In this document: one piece after another, positions 20,832-30,700 of the stretch
How positions within the stretch are numbered: position 1 is the first letter of the stretch
Layout: each line of letters starts with the position of its first letter
The notes under the pieces: generated by a model
Seen by the model: only the letters and a program-made list of their open reading frames with translations
Databases searched by the model: none
Told to the model about the DNA's origin: nothing
From: Balamuthia mandrillaris
Lineage: Eukaryota > Discosea > Longamoebia > Balamuthiidae
Direction of reading: 5' to 3'
Assembly: GCA_031835245.1 (NCBI GenBank)
Contig: JAVKOQ010000024.1
Coordinates: 1-64,000, forward strand
DNA length: 64,000 nt
Made by a program: the position numbers and the translations under genes

Positions 20832-23690
20832 TTAAGAAGAAGTAGAAGGTGAAGAGGATTGTTTGAGGAGGTCCCAATAACGTTTGACGAGTTTGGGAGC
20901 ATGGACATCTTTAGCAGGGATCCATTGGTTATCAGAATGTGGGTAGCCTTTCCAGTGAACAAAGTATTCACGCTTATTGGCTGGGCCTTTGTGATCAAGG
21001 ATTTCGTCTATTTCATACTCATTGGGTGGGAGGTCATTGGTAGTAGAGTCCTCTGGGGGGGCAACGAGCTTCAGCTGGTTGGGGCTGAACTTGTCCGAGA
21101 GGGTAACGCCAGTGCTATCCTGGAGGAGGTATGCACCACCACGATTGCAGCGGATGACTGTATAAGGGCCAGAGTATTCAGGAAGAGACTTGGGAGACCT
21201 GGGAGGCTTGCGTAGCATGACTTTGGAGCCAGCGGAAAATTCGTGGAGTGGCTTAGAAGAATCATGTTGAGCCTTGATGTTAGAACTGTGCTTCCGAGTA
21301 GAAGATGCTGATGCCGGGTAGACAATATCATGCATTTGCTTGGCGTTCTCCAAGAGGAGGGTTTTGGTAGGAAGCTGGGAAGAGGAAGAAGAATAGTCTT
21401 GTGGAGTGGTAGCTGGGCGACCAAAGAACAGTTGGAAAGGGGAAGACTTGTGGTGACGAGTAACGCGTTGGTTGATTGCATATTGGGCGGCAGGAAGAAA
21501 GGTGTGCCAGTGAGACCAATCACTATTAATGAGCTTGTTAAGGGTGTTGCGGGCCAGCTTGACATGGCTTTCTGCAGCTCCGTTAGCTCGAGGATGATAG
21601 GCTGAGATGAACTGATGCTCAAAGCCAGAGAGTGTCTTGAGAGCTTTGATGACCGCGTTGACGAACTCAGTGCCGTTGTCTGACTGAAGGATCTTAGGGA
21701 GACCGAAATCAGAGACGACTTGATAGAGGGTGCAGGCCACATCTTTGGCAGTCTTGGTGTGGACTGGGCGGAGGGAAGTGAACCAGGTAGCGATGTCTGT
21801 GGTGACCAGAACGTAGTTGAAGCCTTTGGAAGAAGTGGGAAGGGGACCAAACAGATCGATGGCGACGTGATTGAAGGGGTAAGTAGCGTGGATAGTTTTG
21901 AGGGGATGAAAGCCGTGTTTGGTGACGTTGTGCTTAAGGCAGTCGTTGCACTGTAGGCAAGTGTGGGAACAGTCAGCACGAAGAGTAGGCCAATAATAGC
22001 CTTCATTCCAGATCTTGATGAACAAGGTTTCTGCTCCATGATGTCCTTCTGTGTGGAACAGCTGCAGGAGGCGTTTCCGTTCAGAGGTGGAAGGGAGTTG
22101 CTTGTTGAGTCTGCCCTTGATGTGCCTGTTAAGAGCGGATTTGGCCGTGGATGGGGAGTTGTCAACCAAAGCGAGAGCCTTGAGGTCGTGAGGTTTGCGC
22201 TGAGGCAAGCGAGGGGCGTCCAGAGGGATGGAGGGGGGTGTAAGACCACCATTGTCCCAGAAGGAGCTCGGGTACAGCTGAGAGAGGCAGTCCTCGAGAA
22301 TCATGTGAACGCCAGGGCGGTGGACGATCTCGAAGTTGTACTCTGAGATGAGGAGAGCCCAATAGTTGAGGGTGTAGTTCTTACTATTAGAAGTGAAGAG
22401 GTAGGACAAAGCCTTGTGATCAGAATAGATCGTGAACTTGTTGCTGTAGAGCCAATTGCTGAAGGAGCGGATGGCAAAGAGGATGGCAAGCATCTCACGT
22501 TTGGTGGCAGGATAGTTGCGTTGGGCAGGGTTGAGGGCCTTGCTCGCGAACGCGATGTACTGGTGCTTGTTGTTGGGTCCGATCTGGTAAAGGACGGCGC
22601 CAACACCGAATTGGGAGGCATCAGTGCCAACCAAAAGAGGTAAGGATGGGTCATAGAGAGAGAGCACAGGTGGGTTGGATAAGATGCGCTTGAGGGTGTC
22701 AAAGGCGTCCTGGCAGTCTTGGTTCCAATGGGGACGGACGTCCTTGATGTACTGGAGGGCGTCAAGGGGCTGAATGAGTTGGGCAAACATGGGGATGAAG
22801 TCGCAGAGGTAGCCTGCAAAGCCAAAGAAGGATTGCATTTGCTTGCCAGTGGATGGTACTTCTAGGAGTGCGAAAGTGGAGAGCTTGTGTTGGTCGGGAA
22901 GGATATTGCTGCAATCGATGATAAAACTGAGGATGCAGAGGTGTTTGTACCTGAACTGACACTTCTCCCAATGGATACGGAGTCCCGCAGTGGTGAGAGT
23001 GAGGATAACGTGGATAAGGTGCTTGATATGTTCTTCCACACTTTGGGAAACGACAGCTAGATCATCGATGTAATGGGAAGTGAACTCGGCAATAGCGGCA
23101 GTGACAACGTCCATGAGGCGCTGGAAGTGTTGTGCAACGATCTTGATGCCAAAAATGGCGGCGACGAACATGTAATGACGACCGTTCCATGTGAATGTAG
23201 TTTTGACGCAGTGTTCGAGAGCAATGGGGCATTGCGTGTAAGACCAGATAAGGTCAAGGGCAGAGGCGATGAAAAAGCCTTGCACTTTGGAGATAATGCT
23301 GCGGATAGTAGGGATTGGGTATGTGAGGTCCAAGAGGAGCTTGTTCAGGAGGCGCGGGTTGATGCAGACACGCCACTGGGTAACGTTGCCATCAGCGTCC
23401 TTCTTGGGTATGACGGTGAGAGGAGAGTTCCAGGGACTGTCCAGTGGGGCGAGCACGATGACGCCGGTACGCAGCCATTCCGCCACTTGCAGATCGATTA
23501 CGAGCATTAAATGGTGTGGGATGGGGTATTGGTGGTGAAAGACAGGAGGGTGGTCTCCAGTGTCCGGATGGAGAACCGCTTCGGGAAGGGTACAGGAAGG
23601 TCCTGTGGGTAGAGCCTCGTTCTCCTGGAGGTATTTCTTGATGGCTTCGAGAATATGCTTGCGGATGTGTTCCTTGACAGCTTTCACCAA
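20832..23690 (-). CDS. Chromovirus 1 pol: RT, RNase H, integrase, chromodomain
   Basis: An uninterrupted 952-codon frame. Visible motifs: RT with SALDLIWSYTQ and the catalytic box HYIDDL; RNase H with VGTDASQFGVG, REMLAILFAIR and YSDHKALSYL; integrase zinc region with a His-His pair (HTEGHHGAE) and CLQCNDC, then the DDE residues in AIDLFGP, QSDNGTEF and GAAESHVKLAR; C-terminal chromodomain starting YEIDEILDHKGPANKREYFV. All catalytic acids I can check are present. Chromodomains direct integration into particular chromatin. The frame continues upstream in phase with protease except for a single TGA (23706-23708), so pol is normally expected as one gag-pro-pol polyprotein. The ATG at 23690 is therefore probably internal, not a true start. 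Confidence 0.93.
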   Translation of the reverse strand: MVKAVKEHIRKHILEAIKKYLQENEALPTGPSCTLPEAVLHPDTGDHPPVFHHQYPIPHHLMLVIDLQVAEWLRTGVIVLAPLDSPWNSPLTVIPKKDADGNVTQWRVCINPRLLNKLLLDLTYPIPTIRSIISKVQGFFIASALDLIWSYTQCPIALEHCVKTTFTWNGRHYMFVAAIFGIKIVAQHFQRLMDVVTAAIAEFTSHYIDDLAVVSQSVEEHIKHLIHVILTLTTAGLRIHWEKCQFRYKHLCILSFIIDCSNILPDQHKLSTFALLEVPSTGKQMQSFFGFAGYLCDFIPMFAQLIQPLDALQYIKDVRPHWNQDCQDAFDTLKRILSNPPVLSLYDPSLPLLVGTDASQFGVGAVLYQIGPNNKHQYIAFASKALNPAQRNYPATKREMLAILFAIRSFSNWLYSNKFTIYSDHKALSYLFTSNSKNYTLNYWALLISEYNFEIVHRPGVHMILEDCLSQLYPSSFWDNGGLTPPSIPLDAPRLPQRKPHDLKALALVDNSPSTAKSALNRHIKGRLNKQLPSTSERKRLLQLFHTEGHHGAETLFIKIWNEGYYWPTLRADCSHTCLQCNDCLKHNVTKHGFHPLKTIHATYPFNHVAIDLFGPLPTSSKGFNYVLVTTDIATWFTSLRPVHTKTAKDVACTLYQVVSDFGLPKILQSDNGTEFVNAVIKALKTLSGFEHQFISAYHPRANGAAESHVKLARNTLNKLINSDWSHWHTFLPAAQYAINQRVTRHHKSSPFQLFFGRPATTPQDYSSSSSQLPTKTLLLENAKQMHDIVYPASASSTRKHSSNIKAQHDSSKPLHEFSAGSKVMLRKPPRSPKSLPEYSGPYTVIRCNRGGAYLLQDSTGVTLSDKFSPNQLKLVAPPEDSTTNDLPPNEYEIDEILDHKGPANKREYFVHWKGYPHSDNQWIPAKDVHAPKLVKRYWDLLKQSSSPSTSS

Positions 23691-23705
23691 ACGTTGATGT
23701 TGGCG

Positions 23706-24219
23706 TCAGGTGATGTCATGGTCCTTGGAGCGGGGTAGTGGTTCCTCAGGGTAGTCGATTGGAATGTCTGTTATGCCCATGCCGGACTTGCGCATGAAGT
23801 CGCGGCCCAGGATGATCGATTGACCATCTGGTTGAGGCAATACGGAGAACATGTGATGGAAACGGTGTTCGCTGAAGCCAATAGTGAGTGGCTCCGTTTC
23901 GGCAGCACATGTAGTGGTGGTTTCACGGTGTCCGAGTTTGACCGTGTAGTTGGCTTGCTTGGTTTTGGCACGAACTAAGTCAACAATAGAAGGGTCCATA
24001 AAGGAGTGGCTGGCGCCAGAGTCTATGACTGCAGTGACACGACGGCCGTTGATGGTCATCGGGGCACAGATGGGGTCGTTGGGTCTGGGCATATCGTCAG
24101 TGACGGTGATAGAGTTGAGAGCCCGTTGTGACTCATAGAACTCATCGTATTCCTCTTCATCACCGATAGAGTCTTGCTGCTTGGCAGTAGGAGCAGGTGT
24201 GTTGCTCTGTTGCTGCGTA
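23706..24219 (-). CDS. Chromovirus 1 aspartic protease segment
   Basis: Retropepsin-like segment with the active-site motif AVIDSGASHSF (DSG) and a downstream ILGRDFM, which matches the usual I-G-R-D element. The coding frame runs from the nested solo LTR at 24219 to a TGA at 23706-23708 and is in the same phase as pol beyond the stop. Upstream the frame is interrupted by the LTR insertion, on whose other side gag lies in the matching phase. Confidence 0.88.
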
Positions 24220-24454
24220 TGTTGGTAAAATCACCAACACTTATCTCAAGACTCCTCATGTTGGATCCGTCCCGGACCCTCAGCTCTCCTTTCTTTTGTA
24301 TCCTCCATCCTTCCCTTCTCCCTTTTCCCTTTTCTCTCGGTGTACTTTGAAGCAACGTCAGAGATTCACTCCCGTTGTCCTTCCTCTATTCTCTTGAATA
24401 CACTTCTTGTCTCGTCACCGACTCTTTTATTCTTGAGGTTGGATTCAACCAACA
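24220..24454 (+). mobile_element. Nested solo LTR inside gag of chromovirus 1
   Basis: 235 bp, TGTTGG...CCAACA, same family as its host element but in the opposite orientation. Perfect 4-bp target duplication CGTA at 24216-24219 and 24455-24458. The insert plus one duplication is 239 bp; subtracting this places the gag zinc-knuckle frame and the protease frame in the same phase, so the insertion split a formerly continuous frame. Confidence 0.95.
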
Positions 24455-25715
24455 CGTAAAAGCCATGGAGTTGAGGGAACGTGAGCTGGGAGACGACTGC
24501 CGTGCTGGTAGTTGTGCACGTGTTTGTTGCGGCAGTGTTGACGTGGGGTTGCGTGTTGCAGGAGCAGAAGATGAGGCTGGTGTAACAGATGTTGCTTGAG
24601 AAGACTGCCGTTGTAGCCTGCGGGCCTTTTTTTGGCACTGATCTTCCGTGTGGTTGCGTGTTTTGCAGTGTGCGCAAACAGCACCTATTGTGTGGGGTAA
24701 TGGTGATTGCCGTTGAGGTGATTTGCTGTGACCTTTATCTTTCGAAGAAGGTTGGGGAAACTCTGACTCAATGAGGACTGCGAGCTTGAAAGCAGCGATG
24801 ATGTCTTGTGGCTTGTTGCGAAGAGTCTGTTGCTTGTACTTCGATGTGGGGAAGAAGGGCTCGTCCAAAGAAAAAGGCTTTGAGGTAGTCGTAGAAGGTG
24901 TCAGGAAGATGATTACAGAGTACAGAGTACTGATTGATGAGCTGATGAACGCTTTCGCCAGGCTTCTGTTGAAACGACGTGACGGCCTCTATCGTTGTGG
25001 CCTCGATGTCTGGAAGGCGGTAGTGCTGATGGAAGAGGTCTCGAGCGATGTTCCATGGTTGGTCTCGTAGAGCGCTAATGGCCCAAAGACGTCCGTCTCC
25101 AACAAGGGTGGTGATGAGGGCTTGCGTCCATCTATCCTCAGGGTAGTTGTAGGCATTAAGGTGATACTCCAGTTCCATGGTGTGAAGAGCGGGGTCCTGG
25201 CGCTTGCTGATGTCAAACTTAGGTAGTCCGGGGGGAAGGCGAGGCATTTTCTTCTGAGTAGGAGGGGAAGGAGTAGTTGCGTTGCTCTGTGTTTCTGGAA
25301 CAGAGGGAACGTGTGTGCTGTTGGAAGCAGTTGTGTTGTTGACGGAAACGTCAACGGGAGAGGGTGAACTCAAACGAGGTGACTGTATGGGAGAGATCTG
25401 TGGAACGGGCGAGGGAGGAGAAACAGCAGCAGCGGTAGTGTTGCATGTGGAAGAGTTGCCTAGTGTGGCCGAGGTGGATGCAAGGAACACAACAAAGTTG
25501 TCTATACGCTGTTGTAACCGTTCCATGGCCTTTCTAGTGTGTTCTGCGGCTTCGTCTAACTTGCGCTGTTCTTCTTCTTTGGCGACGCGTTCAGTCTCAG
25601 GGCAGCTGGGGATGTTGAGCTCAAGTTGAAAGGATTGTTGGAGCATGTGAAGGTACTCCTGTTGTGCCTTGCGAAGCTGTTCACGGAGGGTGTCGAGAGC
25701 GGCTGAGGCTTCCAT
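24455..25715 (-). pseudogene. Chromovirus 1 gag (frameshifted and cut by nested LTR)
   Basis: ATG at 25715 opens a frame with an N-terminal charged, coiled-coil-like region, a Pro/Ser/Thr linker and a gag capsid core (MPRLPPGLPKFDISKRQDP, later ATTIEAVTSFQQKPGESV). Near 24840 the capsid similarity passes to the next reading frame, in which a CCHC zinc knuckle (CAHCKTRNHTEDQC) follows. One small indel therefore separates capsid from nucleocapsid; a programmed shift is possible, but I see no classical slippery site at the change. The frame then runs into the nested LTR at 24454. Confidence 0.85.
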
Positions 25716-25767
25716 GATGTGCGCAGCGCAAGAGGGGATTTGAATCACTTATGTAAGTCAAAAAAAA

Positions 25768-26002
25768 TGTTGGTTGAATCCAACCTCAAGAATAAAAGAG
25801 TCAGTGACGAGACAAGAAGTGTATTCAAGAGAATAGAGGAAGGACAACGGGAGTGAATCTCCGACGTTGCTTCAAAGTACACCGAGAGAAAAGGGAAAAG
25901 GGAGAAGGGAAGGATGGAGGATACAAAAGAAAGGAGAGCTGAGGGTCCGGGACGGATCCAACATGAGGAGTCTTGAGATAAGTGTTGGTGATTTTACCAA
26001 CA
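25768..26002 (-). repeat. 5' LTR of chromovirus 1
   Basis: 235 bp, minus orientation, TGTTGG...CCAACA. Followed on the minus strand by a T-rich stretch and then gag, with 52 bp between LTR and the gag ATG. Confidence 0.95.
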
Positions 26003-26121
26003 GGTCCTATGTCGATGGGTGGATCTGACCATGAAGGAACGTCTTAGACTGAGGACCCTAAATGGTAATTGTTCATGGAAGGCTGCTTTGCAAGCTGTGC
26101 AAAAAGAGGCAAAGATCTCCA

Positions 26122-27359
26122 AGTAGTAGTAATAAGAAGTTTATTTGCTCTGAGAGCAACACCAATCTATACATAGAAAGTAAGCATTGTACATACATAG
26201 TGTATTCTTCTCTTACTCCCTCATCCTCAATGCCTTTCCAATTGTTATTCAAATTCACAAGTGAAAGGTGTTGAATGAGATTTCAGACTAACTTTGTATC
26301 GTTTAGCTATCCTTTTCTTTCCCTTTCCTTTCTTCTCTATTCCTTGCTATTACATTACTTCCAAAGATTGATAAAATACAGCAGAACTTCTATACTTCCA
26401 ACTTGCTCTTGCTGCCCATAATCTCCAGACTCGTTTACAACTTTGCTTACATTGTTCGATCTCTTGAGCTCTGTTGCATTTCTTTCCACTTGACAGGAGC
26501 TTTGTTGTACAGTCTTCTATAATCAGCTTTCTGACTTGTTCTTCATTTTCATTGTCTACACTCCAGATTCTAAAGCAATCTTCCCAAAGATTTGGACACC
26601 TTAAATGGAAGTGTTCTGCTGTTTTTTCCTCATTATCACATGCAGAGTATTTACTATCCTTTTTAGAATGGCTCCCCACTTTTTTCCAATTGGCAGTCCA
26701 CCACAACAAATAGCATTCATCAAACGTTCTTTCCTTGGGTTGGTAATCACTAAGCTCCGTTGTTGTCCAACCAAACATCTTCCATTTGTCAAGAAGTTAT
26801 GCCATGCTCTTGTTCCTCTTTCTCCTTCAGCTGCATACTTCACCTTGGCTACTCGAGTTAAGGCCCTCATCCTCTTGGCTTTCTTTTCAACAACACTCAT
26901 CCCATCACCTCTCTCACCTTCATTCTTCTCACCTTCAAGTAGCTCAAAGTGGCCATCTTGCCTCTCAGCATGACGAATTACTGCTTGTCTTTCCAACTCA
27001 CACTAGGCCTTGATGGTCAACCAGCCCAATTCTGCTCTACAAACCCCCGCCACAGTCCTTCGATGAACTTGCAATACACTTCTTGCTGTCTCATTCCATA
27101 CAGCTTCAATCTTCTTCCACCATGATTTGGAAAGCTCTGTTATACATAGTCCATATGGCAAGGTAGACTTGACAATAGCCTTTGCAGCAATCTGGGCAGT
27201 GCGTATACCAAGGCCTTGAGCAATGGCTCCCTGCTGCCTAAGGCTGTAAAGGGCTTGTTTGGCCTTGGTGATCCTCTCCTTGGCATGAGTTGTCCATTTC
27301 CCACTTTCCTCAAACCACAGTCCCAGGTACTTGGCCTCCTTCACACGTTTCACAGCCTT
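26122..27359 (-). mobile_element. LINE (non-LTR retrotransposon) 3' fragment: RT thumb and zinc-finger C terminus
   Basis: Minus strand. 27353-27003 encodes the region after the RT palm of LINEs (VKEAKYLGLWFEESGKW, then a helical thumb). 26996-26350, in shifted frames, encodes the C-terminal tail with a CCHC-like cluster (CDNEEKTAEHFHLRC) typical of LINE ORF2 C termini. The 3' UTR (26310-26122) matches the short copy at 19431-19638 and ends in the same trinucleotide tail. The 5' side is cut at 27359 by the LTR of chromovirus 2. At least one frameshift lies between the two coding blocks (near 27000), so it is a dead copy. Confidence 0.85.
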
Positions 27360-27713
27360 TGTTGTAAAATAAGAACAGGAATGATGGCAGAGACAAAGTA
27401 AGTACGAGACCCAAACTTAATTTACTAAAAGTGAAGAGTACAAGTGATAGTAAAGTATCTTGTGTTTTGTTGTAAGTTGTCCCCAGAGGGAAAAAGAAGA
27501 AGAAGCAAGGAGAGGCAGTATTTAAGCTAGAACAATTATCCAAAAAAGAAGAACAGAGAATATCAGCATAAAAGGGCAGAGAGAGAAAACAACAAGAAAG
27601 GAGAAGTTCAAGAAAGGAGAAGTTGGACACCAAGAGGTTTCCTCAGGTCGACAGGCATGAGGGAGAGGTCGACAGGAAGAGAAGAAGGGCTATTATGTTG
27701 GAGTTTTCCAACA
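27360..27713 (-). repeat. 3' LTR of chromovirus 2
   Basis: 354 bp. On the minus strand it starts TGTTGGAAAACTCCAACA and ends TACAACA. It is preceded by a polypurine tract (AAAAAAGGGGTGA). Sequence differs from the family 1 LTR apart from the shared TGTTGG terminus. No partner 5' LTR was found in the window. Confidence 0.85.
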
Positions 27714-30700
27714 TCACCCCTTTTTTGAACGAAGCTTCTTTCAGTAGGCGTTGACAGGTTGAAGATCATCAAAGTTCTTGACTGGAATCCAGAGGTCATA
27801 CTTAGGAGAGTAGCCTTTCCATCTGACCTTGTATTCTCAGCAGTTGGCAGGTCCACAGTGGTCTAGCACCTTGCTAACTTCGTAGGACTTGGAGTAATCA
27901 TCATCATTATCATCATCAGACTTGGAATTAACATCATCAGAAGCATCAGGGTCGGCTTGAGATTCCAAATCGGTCTTATCAGGAAGAACTGGAGTAGAGG
28001 ATAAGGGTATCAAGGAACCAGAAGGAAGAAGGGGAACTAGCTTAAGAAGAGAAGGAGGAATACAATCTTCTAACTCATTGCCAGTAACATCCACTAGTAT
28101 ATATGCACCACTCTTGGTTCTGCGTTTGACAGAGAAGGGGCTGAGATACTTTGGATCCATCTTGGAGGTGGTGGCAGAATGATGAAGCATAACAGTGTCA
28201 CCTGGCTTGAATTCAACCAAGGAAACAGAAGAGTCATGCGTCACAGACACAATCTGGTTGTAGAGGTCGGTAGCATCAGAAGCAGCAGGCCAGACAACAG
28301 AATGCAACTTGGCAATTTGTGCAAGGCGGTCAGCCTCAGGAAGGGGATTGGATTCCACATTGGAAAAATCACTCAGAAGGTTGAGAGGGCATCCAAGAAA
28401 GAGCTCAAAGGGAGTCGATTTATACCTGGAGGTCAGCCTTTGATTGATCACAAATTGGGCAGCTGGAAGGAAGGTAGACCAGTGACTCCAATCAGAAGAG
28501 ACCAGCTTCATTAGGGCGGACTTGGCAAGCTTGACATGGGCCTCAGCAGCACCATTGGCTCGCAGGTGATAGGCAGCAATAAATTTGTGGTCGAAGCCAG
28601 AGATAGCCTTGATAGTAGTCATGGTCTCATTGACGAACTCGGAGCCGTTGTCTGACTGTACAATCTTGGGAAAGCCAAAATCGCATATGACCCGATAGAA
28701 GGCACTGGCGGTAGCAGCTGCTGTCCTGTTAACCAAAGGGCGGAGAAGGGTAAACCTGGTGGCAATGTCGGTGACCACCAAAACATAACAGAAACCAGAT
28801 TCATTGGTGGCGAGTGGGCCAAACAGGTCCAAGGCAACATGTTCGAAGGGAAAAGTGGCAGAGATGGTTTTCAGAGGATGAAAACCATGCTTGGCAACGT
28901 TGAAACAAAGGCAGGCATCACACGAACAGGTAGTAGTGAAGCAATCAGCCAGAAGGGAAGGCCAGAAGAAACCTTCGTTCCAGACCTTGTTGAAGAGATT
29001 GGCAGCACCTTCATGGCCAGCAAGATGAAGGCAGAAGAGTAACTCCTGTTGTTCTTCCACGGAAGAAGGGGCCGTTTTGTCCAAAAACAGCTTGATGTAA
29101 CGGACAAGTTCTCTTGACGGAGCAACTGGAGGGTGCTGAGAGGCATCAAGCACAGACAAGGAAGGAACTCTTGGAATGTTGTGTTGCTTCTTTACCAGAG
29201 CCAAGGTTTTGACTTCATTTGGAACTACTAGCAGAGCCAGACCATCTTCCTCCCAAAAGTTGGGCAGGTAGAGGCAGGAAAGTGCATCTTCCAAGACTAT
29301 CTGAATGCCAGGCCGGTGGACGATGTAGAAGTCAAACTGGAGCAGCAAGAAAGCCCAATAATTAAGCATGAAAGAAGAATGCTTGGCCGTAAAGAGATAC
29401 GACAAGGCCTTGTGGTCTGTGAACAAGGTAAAGCAGCGACCCCACAGCCAACAGCGGAACTGATGGAGGGCAAAGACCACAGCAAGAAGCTTGTGTTTTG
29501 TGGCAGGATAGTTGCATTGAGCAGAGTTGAGGCACGGCTAGCAAAGGCAATATAATGGTGAATACCATCAGTAGACTCTTGATAGAGCACAGCACCAACG
29601 CCATATTGGGAAGCATTGGTACCAACAAGGAAGGGAAGACTGGGGTCCGGCTTGCTCAGAACCGGAGGAGAGCTGAGGATACAGCAAAGGGCACTGATAG
29701 CTTCATCACAGTTCTTGTTCCAAAAGGGTCGCACATCTGGAACGTTGCGGAGGGCATCCAACAGAGCCGTTAGGCGAGAATATAAAGGCACAAAGCTGTG
29801 CAAGAAGTTGACGAAGCCCAGATAAGACTGAAGTTGCTTGTCAGTAGTAGGTATGGGAAGGCTGTTGAAGGCGGAAAGCTTATCCAGATCAGGAGCATAG
29901 CCCTTGCTGGAGACAATGTATCCAACCAGACGGAGCTGTGAGAACCAAAATGACACTTCTCAATACAGAGACGGAGACTAGCGTTGTTGATGGCACGTAG
30001 AACCAAGCGAAGCTTTTCAACGTGCTCATCAATAGAGGCAGAGCAGGAAAAGACGAGGCAATCGTCAATATAGTGTGCGGCGCAGTCAGCGAGGTCCTTA
30101 AGTACAGCGGCAAGGAGACACTGCATAGTGGCCGGAACGATCTTCACCCCAAAGGGAGCTCCACGAAAGCAGTAGCGGCGCCCTCGCCAGGTGAAGATGA
30201 GCTTGATCTGGTGAGGCGCAAAGATTAGAAGCTGCATGAAGCTCCACACTAAATCTAGCGAGCTGGCAATACGGAAGCCAAGGACGTACTCTATGACAGC
30301 AAGGATACCAGGAATGTGGAAGTGGATATCCACAATGATAGAGTTGATAGCTCGTGGATCAATGCAGGTATGGGCTGAAGTCCAATTGCCGTTAGCATCC
30401 TTCTTAGGGACGCAAAGAATGGGCGAATTCCATGGCGAGTCCATGGGAGCATCCACAATAACCTTGTGGCGGTACCACTCTTTGAGCTGCTCATTGATGG
30501 AGGAATGCCAGACTTCTGGTATAGGATACTGATGTTTGAATATCAGAGGGTGATCTCCGGTATCCAAACGGATTGTCCCTTTTGGAAGCGGACAGGAAGG
30601 ACCTTGAGGAATATGGCTGTTCTTTTCAAGAAGGTCCTTGATGCGGTCTACAATGGCCTTCTGAAGTTCTGGAGGCAAAGGAGACTCCATGTACTTATCA

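Larger units (their letters stand above)
20585..26002 (-). mobile_element. Ty3/gypsy chromovirus, family 1, both LTRs present, non-autonomous by several breaks
   Basis: The element reads on the minus strand: 5' LTR 26002-25768, gag, protease, RT, RNase H, integrase, chromodomain, a purine-rich tract (AAGAGGGGGAGTA, about 20821-20833) and 3' LTR 20820-20585. The order RT-RH-IN with a C-terminal chromodomain defines a chromovirus. It carries a nested solo LTR (24220-24454) in gag, a gag frameshift near 24840 and an in-frame TGA at 23706-23708. LTRs are almost identical, so insertion was recent. Target duplication is unclear: AGGT at 20581-20584 recurs at 26002-26005 only if the terminal A of the LTR is shared. 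No match to a usual tRNA primer-binding site was seen after the 5' LTR. Confidence 0.95.

Noticed and set aside
21071..22252. 393-codon minus-strand frame inside chromovirus 1 that could be an envelope-like ORF
   Set aside because: It overlaps the RNase H-integrase part of pol in another frame, is Ser/Leu/Thr/Pro-rich and has no signal peptide or membrane anchor.
25728..25748. T-arm-like sequence GATTCAAATCCCC next to the 5' LTR, suggesting a tRNA gene or primer site
   Set aside because: No acceptor stem, D-arm or anticodon arm around it, and it overlaps the gag 5' leader in the wrong polarity for a primer-binding site.
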